Assembly (NCBI GenBank): GCA_024500155.1
Contig: CM044877.1
Location: forward strand, 17,675,501-17,739,500
Reading direction: 5' to 3'
DNA: 64,000 nucleotides
Source: Chenopodium formosanum
Lineage: Eukaryota; Streptophyta; Magnoliopsida; Caryophyllales; Amaranthaceae
Both the position numbers and the translations under genes were made by a program. Positions 34,283-45,952 of this stretch are shown piece by piece. Numbering within the stretch: position 1 is the first letter of the stretch; every line of letters begins with the position of its first letter. The notes below the pieces were generated by a model. It was not told the origin of the DNA. It worked only from the letters and a program-made list of their open reading frames with translations, and made no database searches.

Positions 34283-35029
34283 CCTAGCAGCAAAAGATTA
34301 TTTGAAAACACAGACATAAGAGTTCATTAATGTCAAGCATCTATAACTTTTGAGGAAATAGATTATTTAGAAAAGTCAGATCTTAATTAATCCTCCATCC
34401 TGATTCTTTGTTAAAACTTTTCTTCATCTTAAGTCATAACCAATCATGATATGCAATATATATACACTTGAGAATGACAGCGTCATGCTACACACATATC
34501 GAGCCTTATTTAATTATGTTGTGTATGTCTACAAAGATAATCTCTCTGAGCTTATTAATTGGTTATTAGTATGTAGTTGCAAATTGGTCTTTCACTAGAA
34601 CATTTCTACCGAACAAATTAAACTTACAAACTAGTGGTAAAGAACTGAAGCCACTTATTCAATTATTAAGCACAAAAGGCATGTTTTATGAACTAGGCAG
34701 CACAACAACAGAGGTAACTACTATATGAACTATTGATTCAGTTAAAACAAAAGCAATATTTGAACATAATTAATGCAAATCAATATAATTAAAACTATGA
34801 AGCTGAGTATTTAGAATCTAACTCTATATTTGAAATAATTATGCAATAGAAAAAAGCAAACTAACATGATCAAGAACTCTTCTTACCCGACCAGAAAAAT
34901 GAATTCATCTTAGCTAATAGTCTAATAAGTTGAGAAATCACCAATAATAAATCACATCAAAGAACCAAAAAAGAAATAAAAAATTCATATCAATTTTATA
35001 AACTACAAATCGCAAAGAGACATACATTT

Positions 35030-35190
35030 AGCAATATTCGCCCTTGCTGTTAGAGACTCGGCGATTCTACTGCCCACCATTTTCATGGAATATAATATAA
35101 TGAGAAGGTGATCTTCGGTTTAAAAAACGCCTTCTTTTTCTTCTGTTCGAGGTCCAAACTCTGCTTTGGTCCCAGCAATAACTCTGAAAG
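35030..35190 (-). other. Exon-like segment of unknown origin in CACTA A
   Basis: On the minus strand an acceptor-like TTCTTTCAG is followed by about 150 bases of mixed composition, unlike the AT-rich surroundings, including ATGGTGGGCAGTAGAATC. No frame is long or recognisable. It may be a first exon or leader of a captured gene. Confidence 0.25.
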
Positions 35191-36114
35191 AATGGAGTAA
35201 CAAAATCAATGTCAAGTTTTACATGTCGTTAAGAAATATATCCAAACAAATGTAATTAGCAATCCAGTAAATCACTAATGTGTAAGAAAATATCTAGAAA
35301 CTAAGAGATTAATTGTAGAAATAGAAATTCAACAAGATCTATAACCTATGGTTTGAAAACGAGTAAAATTGAATAATTGCAACTTGCAAGTATCAATTAA
35401 AATCACACAAAAAATGAAAGAAGCAATTTATATCTATTAACAGTAAAAAAATTAACAAAGATTTATGTAAAAATGTAACATATGAGGAGAACAAGAGCAA
35501 TAATTTTTCGCCAAAGCAGGAATTAATGATTTTTTAAATGGTGGTTTAACATTACAAAGAATGAAAGTAGATATGTTCAAGCATCTAAAATCCACCCCCT
35601 TTTAACTAGATACCACTGCATTTCCTTTAACAAACTGTCGATGGATAGCACCAGTAAAATCACATACCACTTCTACGGGATTTCAGTTTACAAAGGACAC
35701 TTATTTGTCTGTTTAGGGCATAACTTGCAACCAAAGCTTCCCAAAAGCATAGCTTTGAAAAAAATATTTCATAACAATAACAGGATTATAATAAAAGATA
35801 AGACTGTGAATAGTATTACAAGACTATCTTAGATGATAAGCCTATAATTGAAGAGCTAATAATATAAGCATGTGAAATTAAATTGAATAAAAGAAATAGT
35901 TATGTTTAACACTTAGAAGCTGGTTAATCTTTTGGGCACATATGTCATTGCCATTGTAAGCAGTAATCCTTTTAAGCAAAATGTTGTAATGCATAATTTG
36001 TAGTTAGCTTCAATACAGATTATAATGTGTAACATCTAAAAAATTTGAACAAGGCAAGTGTCTGTTTCTTTCTCTTTTCCTTGCTGGACAATTACTTAGA
36101 AGCATGCATCTCAC

Positions 36115-36212
36115 CTTTTTCACAATATCCTCCAAAGCAGAATACTGAACTGCATCTTTGCCTTTCTCAAAGAGTTGATCAATTGACTTATTCAGTGTGG
36201 CATTTTCCTTAC
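36115..36212 (-). pseudogene. Captured exon of an unidentified gene in CACTA A
   Basis: 98 bases on the minus strand between CTGCAG and AAG/GTGAG splice borders. One frame is open throughout and reads as protein (KENATLNKSIDQLFEKGK, then DAVQYSALEDIVKK), polar and helical in look. I do not recognise the parent gene. It is absent from the related element at 56382-60033. Confidence 0.5.
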
Positions 36213-37697
36213 CTGCAGTTTAAATCCAATAATCACTCTTTGCAAAATGTCTAAATAAGCCAAAAGCCAGCACATATTTGTACAAAATTAGGGCTTGTTC
36301 AGCCCCATATCACTCCATTAAAGCTAAACTAGTTTGTAGAGATCTACTTTAATTATAATCCATTATATCTACGAAAAAAATATACATTGGTTTAACTCCT
36401 TTTAGAAATATTATTTCAGAAGGTACAAACCTTAGTGGACACTAACCAGTTTGAAGAGAGTGCCGAAACAATAGCAAACTTAACTAGAAAAGTAAGATAT
36501 ATATAGCAGTAACAAGCATATGAAACAAGGATAATATAAAATGTACCAAAACATGCACTTACAAACCAAAACCTGAACCAAGCATGCATCAAATTGGCTC
36601 GAACATTTGGAAGCTTCTTAACCAGGTTAATCTATTCAGTAATCAGCACTACAAATAGCCAACTGAATTAGATAGGCCTTGTATCCTTGACATCAGGCAG
36701 CTAGGTACATTTCTGCAACAATCAAATGCTATTTTCTACCCTTTTCACTCTTAATATCTTTTTGCCCTACCTAGGAATACCAAAATGCTACGAATTAGCT
36801 CAGATAAGTAACCAAACATAGAGATTTAAGAACATAAACTAGAGATTAAGGGAGGAAGAAGAACAATCAGAGATATATATGTATTAATGCTAAGCAATTA
36901 GAACCTTAATTTGAAACACCCACAAAGTATTATTCAAAGAATTGCAATTAGACCCAAAATTGGAAAAAATGCATGAAAATCGATCTAATTCGGACAAAAA
37001 TCAACAACAAAAAATGTATTCTAAATTCCCTTACACCCAACACGACATACAAAAAACCCTAGATTTCAATATAATGGCTTAATACTACTACACATTTACA
37101 CAATAACTACAAATTCAATGCTTTTCACAAAAATTACATATATCTAATTAAATCTGAACGGTGTTTAAGCACAAAAGCATGGAAATTGATGAGGAAAAGA
37201 ATGAGATTACCTTAAATCAAAGAACTTAACAAGGAGAAAAAGGAAGTTATTTCACGGCTTCCACCCAAACTCGCTAAATTTCAAGCGATTTTGAAATATG
37301 AGGAACTGAGATCTAAGAGCAAATTCAAAAGATGATGAACTAAGATCTAAGAGAAGAGAGAAGAGAGAGGGTTTCTATAAGGCAGTTTCACTTTTTAAAG
37401 TTTTTTTCCTTATGCACCGTTTTTAGGTTGCCTTGGGTCACGTGCAACTCATACAAATTTTTTGACGCCTTTTGTCATCAAAAAACTAATAAGACACATA
37501 AAAGCGTCGAAAAATAGCGGAAATTTAATTTTAAATTGACGCCCCATACACAGCGTCGAGCCAATAGCGTCCAAAAACTAAGGGATTTGTAGTAGTGCCT
37601 TTTGTGTTTATTTTATGCATTAGTGATATTAATTATTGCGAGCGTGATCCTTAGCTCGGGTTTTTTCCGCGGTGAGTAGGACTCACCAACCCCAACA

Positions 37698-37711
37698 GCG
37701 GTATCGGAGCC
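37698..37711 (+). other. Primer-binding site of the Copia element
   Basis: GCGGTATCGGAGCC right after the left LTR, a mutated form of the initiator-Met tRNA site TGGTATCAGAGC usual for Copia. Confidence 0.75.
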
Positions 37712-40700
37712 CCGCTCGTTTTTTTTAAATTATCATATTTTTCAAGGTATTTTTATGACTTAATTTTTCTGGTTTATGTTGCTAATTAGATTAGTAGCTC
37801 GTATTATTCATTTTAACCTCGTATTAGAGCTGACTTCAGCTCCCAATCCCAGATTTCGACCCAAAAATAGTGAATTTTGGGTGGAAAAGGCGTTTTAGAA
37901 ATGGTTTTACCCTTTCAGAACTCAATTTTTAGCCAAAAAACGACCAGAAATGCATTTTTCGAGGGGTTTTTCGTTTTTACAAAAAAATTTAAGTCTTTCT
38001 AACCTTGAAAATTAATTGCATATTTATGGTGGCTATGTAATTGGTTCAATATATATTTTATATGCAATTTTAAACCTCTTTAGGCATGATTATTTGGTGG
38101 TAATTTGTGTTTGAAAGCTTGGTTTTATTTTTCACATAATTGCAAATTAATTGCATTAAGTGTGAAATTTTTGTTTTTGAGGCTACGAAAGTGCTAAAGA
38201 TTCAATCTTTAATTATGTTAAGTGATTTAAACTTTAAAAGCTACTAAATTCCATGAATTTTATGTTGAACTTTGTTGTTTTAAACATTTTTGGTTGATTG
38301 GAAACATAAAGTTTCAAACTTTGTGATAGAAATTTGTTTATCTTCATATTGGAAGATATAATTTTTCAAGGATTTACAAGTGTTAGTAGTTGGATTTTTC
38401 ATTTGAACATTAAAGTTCATATTTTTCCAATTCCTTCTTACTTTGTCAAAATCTCAAGATTAATTTAAATTGATTAAGTTAATAATGAGAAATTGCCTTA
38501 TTTATTTTGTTGCACCAAGTTAAACCAATTTAATTAAAGAATGGTTCTTGAGAATTATTTTGGTTGAATGCACCTTGATAAATTTTATTTAAGTTAGACT
38601 TGTTTAAATTTTCAATTTTTGCTCATTGAATTAGTTCTAAAATTAATTTAGAATTAATAATATGTCACGCGAAATTGGGATTGAAATCCCGAGGCTATGA
38701 CACGTAAAACGAGGCAAGAACGTCACTTGGCTAGCCGGGCTGCATAGCAGCCCGCATGTGGCTGCCAAGGATGCTGCCCGTATGTGCGTGCAGCCATGTG
38801 CGTGGCTAGTGCACCCAGCCACAGCAGCAGCACCAGCCAAGCAGCAGCGTGCTGCGTGTGTGCGTGTGTGCTTGCGTAGCGCAACACATAGCTGTTGTGG
38901 TGCTGAAGTGGTGCACGAGCAATGTGTGTGTTTTGTGTTGCTTGGTGCGGCAAGGGTACGTTTGTGTGCTATGATGCGAGGATTGCGATGGTGCGCATAG
39001 CTAGCATATGTATGCTTTACATGGTACGTAAATAAGGATAATATACGTAGACATTGCTTGTGAAGCAATGTGGTGCAATGAGATCGTGCGAGTTGTGAGC
39101 ACTCCAAATCTTAGTGCTAGGCACTTGAATATTTTGGACTACGTAAAGTTTTGCTTATTTTTCCGTTTTAATTATTTTATTAATCTAATTTGGTTTTAAT
39201 TATTTTAATAAATTTTGGAGGCTAGGCCTCGATTTTATGAGCGGCATTTGCAAAATTTTATTTTGGCAAATAATTGGGTTTTACCGGCTTAATTAATTGG
39301 ATTAATTGAGTTGGATGCGGAGTTTAAGTGGGAGCTTCAATTATTAATTACACCAATTACGTAATTGGTTAAACAACTTTGACTAGTTTTAGTTAGGCGT
39401 GTTAATCGGATTAATCACCTATATTAGTTACTAGTGCGCGCTCGTGTTTAATGCATTATTACTTGTTTATTGGTGTAAAATGCTTGGGCCATTCACATAT
39501 AGTGAATGGATGAATGGAATGTATATTCTCTCACAGGTTTTATGAAATGGCAACTAGTGGGACCCGATTAGGATAGAAAATACGGACTACGATCCGCGAT
39601 GTATTTTTGTAAATCTAAATACGGTCTGCGTACCGTTGAATATTTTTGTACCTTAATATTTAGATTAGTCCTAATCGTAGATACTAGTATTGCATAATTT
39701 TGGTTAAGTCTTGAAGACGGCGGTTCTTAGAAGACGAAGCCTTGAAATTGCAAGAGAAGACCTTTTGAAGACTTGAAGAATTCAAGGGGTCATGCTAGTT
39801 GCCAATATGCATCAAAATGCTTATGCTTTACATATTCATAATTATTTATATATGAATTATATGTTAGATGCATGTTTAGGATTTCGAATGTTGTGATGAT
39901 TAATTAAGTTCACTTAAATCAACCAACATAGAAACCCTAGGTCCCTAAATATTGAGTAAAATTGCCATTCCAAAACAACACTTATCGACCTATTGAGAGT
40001 AGTGATGGGCTACGCCAAAGCGAGGCATCACTACTACTCCCTAGACTCATAAGGCATACCGGGTATGCAAGTTGGTTTTGGTTGTACTAAACGATATGAG
40101 TGATGGAGTCCTAATATTTCGTGGCAAAGTGAATAAATTGTTGAGAGAGCATTAGATGCGATGATTTATTCAACCAAGAGTGGCTTAGAGCCATTAGCAA
40201 AGCGTTGCTTACCTTGGGAGATTGAGTGCTAAGACAAGCCAAAGCATGCTTAGTCACTCTTTGTTTCTTTGGATCTTGGAATCGACTTATTCTTGCCAAA
40301 TGGGGAAAAATTTAATGCATGGGTTAACGTTTAATAAGATTGAAAAGTTGTATGAATACCTTTTAATTTTCAAACTTATTATGTTATTTACTTGATAAAT
40401 GGTTATACTTTGCACTTATATTTGTAGAATTCCAAATCAAACTGTATTGTTTTCCATGATTGGTAAACGAAATCTTTGAGAATGGGGCTCAATGAAAAGT
40501 AAAGCATTTCTAAAATACAAATCTCATAAATGACTTTTAAGGACGGTTGGACATCATGTATTCAAAATACTAGGTAGTTTTGATAAAACATGAAGTATTG
40601 AGTTGCAAACTCAAATTGTCAATATTGACAACAACATATCTTTTCTCTTATTACATAGATGAGTAGGACTCATTGATGTAGTAATTCGAGCGTGAATTAA

Positions 40701-42300
40701 AGGAAAAGATGGAATTTCGTTTTACGACGCATTAGATGCTCAATTATGCCTAACAAAGTATAAAAGTCAAAGACTCTTACAGAAATGGTTCTTAAAGATT
40801 ATGAGATAAAGTATGATAAGAAATATAGGAAATGAGGAACAAAGAAAAGGAATCAGATTTCATTTTACTAAAGAATTCATGTTATTGAAGTTAACTTAGC
40901 AACTCATCATCTTCACAAAGTATCGGATACTGCTTGAGTGTTCTACTTTGAAAGTGACCTCAAACTATTGAAGATAAGCTAAGTTATCGACTTACAAGCT
41001 TAGAATGAAGCAAGTGGTGCTACATCAGTTGCAAGGTCGTATGCTTTGTTTAAGGACCTTCAAGCTAAGGCTGGAAAAAATAAATGGTTATTGTGTTCCA
41101 TAATCAGTAATTGATCCGTTTACACACGGAAAGACTCATATTAAAAGCAATGAGCAATAGTTGCAAATTTATTTGAATGGCATGGTTGTCTAAACCATGA
41201 GTCAAGAATGCTTGATTATAAACTAACATTATCTTAACATGATAAACTAGAAAAAGCTCAATTTCATGGGCATGATTTGCGTGGCCATCTTTAGCAATGT
41301 CACATCGACAAGAACGTACTCAAGGCTCTATTAGATAGGCTCTTGATAATTGATTGATTCGGAATAGTTCTAAGACAAGTAAGTCTTACTTGTTGAAACC
41401 GACAAAGTAAAAGAGCTATTGTTCTTGGTATAGACAATTGACTCCGAAAGCTAAAGAGGATTCATTTACTTCAATGTTTCACAAAGAATTTGAAAGAATA
41501 TGGCTATATTCATCAAATGTAAACAAACTTGACCTTGAATAGTTCAAGAGTTTAGTGAAGTACAGAATCGACTTGGCAAGATATCAAAACGTCTAGATTA
41601 GATAGAGCGATATTTGCTTGAGCCAAGCGTGACCATCACAAAGTTATGAAATTGAAATTTTCATAAATAACTCCACAAAGAACATAGTGTGTCTTCATGG
41701 AGACCTCGATGCCATTTAAAAATGACTCGAACAATGATGGATCACATCCCTTCCTATAAAGTTCTTAAGATTTGCACGAAGGACTACGGTTACACTAAAC
41801 AAAATGTCGAAGCTAAGAAAGGACGCCATATTCAGTTATGGATAGAATAAACTTCTAAATGTCTTTTTAAGTATATGTTTAAAACTCTTAGCCACAGTGG
41901 GAGTTCACTGGCTTAGTGGGAGCTAAGTGACTCAGTGGGAGATCACCGGCTTAGCAAGAGCTAGGTGGTTGAGTGGGAGCTTAATGGCTCATTAAAGGCT
42001 AAGATAGCTCAAGTGGGAGCTAAATGTTTGTTTTACAACGAACTTTTACCCAAAGATAATGTACATGGCTCTTTCCAAGTGAGACCACGGGCATTACCTT
42101 CACAACCTAATGGAGAACATAGTGTTTGTTGCTCTAAGTGGTGTCTTTCTAGAAAGTAACACATTTTCAAAGCGACAAGTGAGAGGAAAATGAACTCGAT
42201 GACGATGGAGATTAGCAACAAACTAGAACTGAGAATCTCGGAAGACCTTAAAAGGGCTTTGTGAGAATACTTTATCAAGAATACTCAAAAAGACTTTACA
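37712..42300. other. Copia internal region, leader and unrecognisable 5' part
   Basis: No gag or protease can be read. A GC-rich block at 38720-38960 with GCAGC/GTGCG runs gives long but unsupported open frames on both strands. GTGGGAGCT-like words repeat at 41890-42030. Confidence 0.4.
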
Positions 42301-45038
42301 AGTGCCTTAAAAGAGAATTCATTTCTCACAAAACTTTTGAAAAATTTGAGTAAAATCAAGAAAATCAAAGGGCTTTGGAAGCGCCTTGAAACTCATTGTT
42401 TGATGCAATAACCCCGTATAGGTATATAATTCACCAAAGGCTTGGGTTGAATCCTATAAATTTTCTATTAAGTTAGAAATAAACCTAAGACTTACAAGCA
42501 TACTATTTACTATTAGATAGTAAAGGAATAATGCCTTGTAAGATAGCTACGACAAATCCAAATTCTGAATAATGGTTATAGGCCATTAAAATCCGAGATA
42601 GAGTCCATGTTTGAAAATAATGTTAGAAACTTGATTAATTTGCATAAAGGGTGAAATACCCATCGATTGCAAATAAGTTTTTAAGGAGAAAACTAACAAA
42701 TGTGGAAATGTATATGCATACATAGCTAGATTGGTTGAAAAGGATACAATTAAATTCACGGAGTTGATTTTAAACCTATTCACCAATCAAAATGCAAAAT
42801 TCTTTTTGTGATTGTTTTAGCAAAATTGGTCATATAAAATATGGCAAAATAGATACCAAAACCACCTTCCTAAAATAGGATTTTGGAAGTGACTATGAAA
42901 ATAGTCTAAGGGATTTGAAAATCTAAATAAATGCTAGATTTAAAAGCAAGCTCAAGGAATCCGTCATGGGATCAATGGAAGCATTGCATATAGGAATTGG
43001 AACATGTTTTCTCATGAAGTTAATAAGATGATTGACTTATGGAGAAACATAGAAATTCTTATGAATAAGAAGTTTAGTGGGAGCAAAATTAAAGGTCCAA
43101 CGAGAAGTTTACGAACTCTATTGTGAAACAACTATCAAATGCTGAATGTTTAGATTTGAAAGTATTTTTACAATGGACCAAGCTAAAGGCGATACTTAGT
43201 ATACATATTGGGAATTAAGTTCTATGGTATAGACTTAATTAAATGTTTAAACGAGTAAAGGAATTTACCATATTAATCATGAAGGACTTTGAAAGGCCTT
43301 TCGACCCATATGTATAAAACTAAGTAAATGTTTGAACTAAGTATAAGCTAGGCTAAATACTAAAACATTAATACCATGTCGCACAGCAAACATTTTAGCA
43401 AGACTCAGTGAAACTAAATGAGCTAAAATGTCACATGGATGGAATAAGATTGAGAATTACTCTGCAATTTAATCCATCATGTACATTATGATATGGAATC
43501 GTCGCACGACTTACTTGCTTAGAGCATGTGAAGTATGTATGTAGTACCAATCAACCCGAATCTATGTAACAGATTGTTAGATTATGGCCAAGAACATCCA
43601 AAGTACTTGGATAAGTAACAGGATGAGTTCTTGACTAATGGAAACAAATACAATTTGAGAATTAATGTTGCAAGCACAAACCTTTACAAGGATTAGACCT
43701 TAACAAGGAAGCCGTTTATAAGCACGAGCTAACAATAAGTCGTGGCTTGAGAATGGTAACATGGACGTGCATCCATGTGTAATGTGCAGGAATTTAAGGA
43801 AAATTTCCATGATCACAAGTGATAAGGGTATCCCAAATCATTATGGGCCGTTTGGAATGAAACCCAAGCAAAGCATCATCAGGAAGTCTACTAAAATATA
43901 TGTTGAGAATATAGTTGCCTTAATGGCGATAATAAAGAAGATGTTCTATAGAAAGTTCGTTGTTGAACGTTAATGATTGTAGGTTGTTAAGTTGAAGGTC
44001 TCAATCATGAAAATGAGTGGAAGCCATCACTTGGACAATAAATCTAAATCACATATAATCCATGACACTCTCAAATTTTATCATCTTATTATGAAAGTGA
44101 TCAGTAATGAAGATGCTAAGATTAACAAAGTAGTTATAACTAAACCTATGCAATAAGTGAACGACAACACTCATAATTGCATGAAAGAAATCAAGCATAT
44201 TAGATATGGGTGTGATTTCTATATATGTTTTATAAAGAGTGATACTCTTAAAACATTCGGAAAAAACCATTTATCATAAGATGAACCATTTAGGTTCTGG
44301 AGTAATTTAAAATTTCATGCAATTTTATCACTCCGTTTGCTATTTAATTGTGGTTTAGAATTAAATAATGAGTCTCTTCAATTCTTGGTAAGGAATATTA
44401 TAATTGAAAATTATCCCTAATCGAGGTCATTTAAACGATGGACGATTAATGAACATTTGAGATTAGTGTGTAGTTTGATTTATAGCACCGTTTCATGTGC
44501 TACAAGGACATGATTGTCATGAATCATTTGCACAGGTATTGGTTTAGAACCATACTGGATCAACGTATGAGAATACTTTAAGAGATTAAAAATCGTCATA
44601 AGTATACTTCTCATTATTGCTATCGGGACCTTTTTCCTTGACCATGAGTATTGTGAGCATTCTTGTTTGAGTACTAGCCCGTTTTGATGATTGTCAAACG
44701 TCTGCCATAACAGGGGATTATAACAACATCACTCGGGAGGCTAGGTCCACTTAGTAAGAGAAGCTACATAAAAAGACTGGAAATGTCCCCCTATTAAAAT
44801 TAGGGAAGATGTCTTTGTTGTTTACAAGGCCTCTCGTAGAGCGAGATTGTAAAAACGCATGGCTGTGCTCGGATGGATTTTAGAAATCATCTGTTTATTG
44901 ACAGTCGGACTCGGAATTGAGAAACACTTCTGAACGTAAGAAGGATGACAAAATAATCTTACCTTATAGTTCGGGAAGAGACATTAAGAGACATAGGAAA
45001 AGGTCTATACACTAAAAGCACACTTGTCCGGAAGGATA
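42301..45038 (+). pseudogene. Relic of Copia reverse transcriptase-RNase H
   Basis: Coding sequence is destroyed by indels, but the nucleotide order still follows a Copia RT/RNase H. Near 43190 TATACATATTGGGAATTAAG (usual YILGIK) appears, near 43400 TTTAGCAAGACTCAGTG (LSKTQ), near 43475 TCCATCATGTACATTATGAT (SIMYAM), near 43545 GTACCAATCAACCCG (RYQSNPG-like) and near 43595 AACATCCAAAGTACTTG (NILKYL-like). All are on the plus strand and in the right order. The reading is by eye, so exact borders are uncertain. Confidence 0.55.
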
Positions 45039-45048
45039 AGTGGGAGAT
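45039..45048 (+). other. Polypurine tract of the Copia element
   Basis: AGTGGGAGAT directly before the right LTR, the standard Copia purine tract. Confidence 0.75.
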
Positions 45049-45952
45049 TGAAAGGTGATGGTGTCCTTCGAACAGGTGTATTATTCTGATAGTGGGTTCA
45101 GAATTATTAGAAAGCTAATATATTCAGTAAGGTCAAGTGATCGGAATGCCTAGGTGGTGACCGCTTCCGATCAGTAATATTAATGAATAATTAATATTAC
45201 AGCTTAATCTTGACTGATCCCTTCGGGTCACACCCAAGCAATTAACGAACCGACTCGACGAATTAATTCTGAAGAAATTAATGAGTCGCCCGAATATTAA
45301 ATATTTAGACGTCAGAAATTCGAGCTTGGAGCGTCGAAACCAAGCGTCGGAGAATCTCAAATGTCGAGCCAAAATATAGGATTTGGCGAGACGGGAAAAT
45401 GCTTCAAGTAATAAGTAAAATCCTATCCACACGAAAGGCTAGGAAAGCGCGCTCAATAGGAGCGTGCCACGTGGCAGCACGCGTGGCAGCCACCTAGTGG
45501 AAGCCACCAAGTAGCAGCGCGCCATGGTGGCGGCATGTATGGCAAGGGGCCTTGGACCCGGGTGACGGGTCATGGACACGGGCCAAAAGAAAATGGCCGA
45601 ACCGAACCCAACTTAGGGCTCAAGGTTGGGTGACACATGGTTAGTTTACAATGCATGTGAAATGCCTTGGGGACCAAGTGAGAAAGTGGTCCTCACCTAA
45701 CCATGTGACACTCGTTACTTGTTCCTTGGTTTATTTAACTAAGGGTTGAATTCATCAATCTTTCCATGTGGGATCTTTTTGTGAAAAAGTCCCACATTGA
45801 AAGATGAGTGGAATTCACAAGCTATTCTTCCTTATAAATAGCCAAAGCATGGCTTGAGAATTATTTGCTTGAGTAGGAGTTCAATAGGGCATTGCATTAG
45901 CAAAAACCCTTAAACTCATATAATACTCGGGTTTTGGTCGGGCCTCGCTAAC
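45049..45952 (+). repeat. Copia right LTR, part 1 (rest at 47619-47848)
   Basis: It matches 31089-32030 of the left LTR. It has the G-box type palindromes (GTGCCACGTGGCAGCACGC) at about 45463-45500 and a TATA box CTTATAAATA at 45831. It is split by a solo LTR at 45953. Confidence 0.88.

Larger units (their letters stand above)
32158..37597. mobile_element. CACTA-like DNA transposon A (5.44 kb, non-autonomous) with captured exons
   Basis: The ends are CACTACTACAAAAAGTG (left) and GGGATTTGTAGTAGTG (right), with the 3-bp duplication CCT on both sides (32155-32157, 37598-37600). The right Copia LTR shows the site unfilled at about 47760. Subterminal words GACGCTTTT/AAAAGCGTCG repeat over about 300 bases at each end, as for CACTA transposase binding sites. 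No transposase is seen. The interior has gene-like exon pieces on the minus strand. The family recurs inverted at 56382-60033. Confidence 0.9.

Noticed and set aside
38643..39107. 154-codon minus-strand frame with His/Cys/Ala
   Set aside because: It is a by-product of a GC-rich, GCAGC/GTGCG-type block inside a dead Copia interior; frames are open on both strands and none shows a domain.
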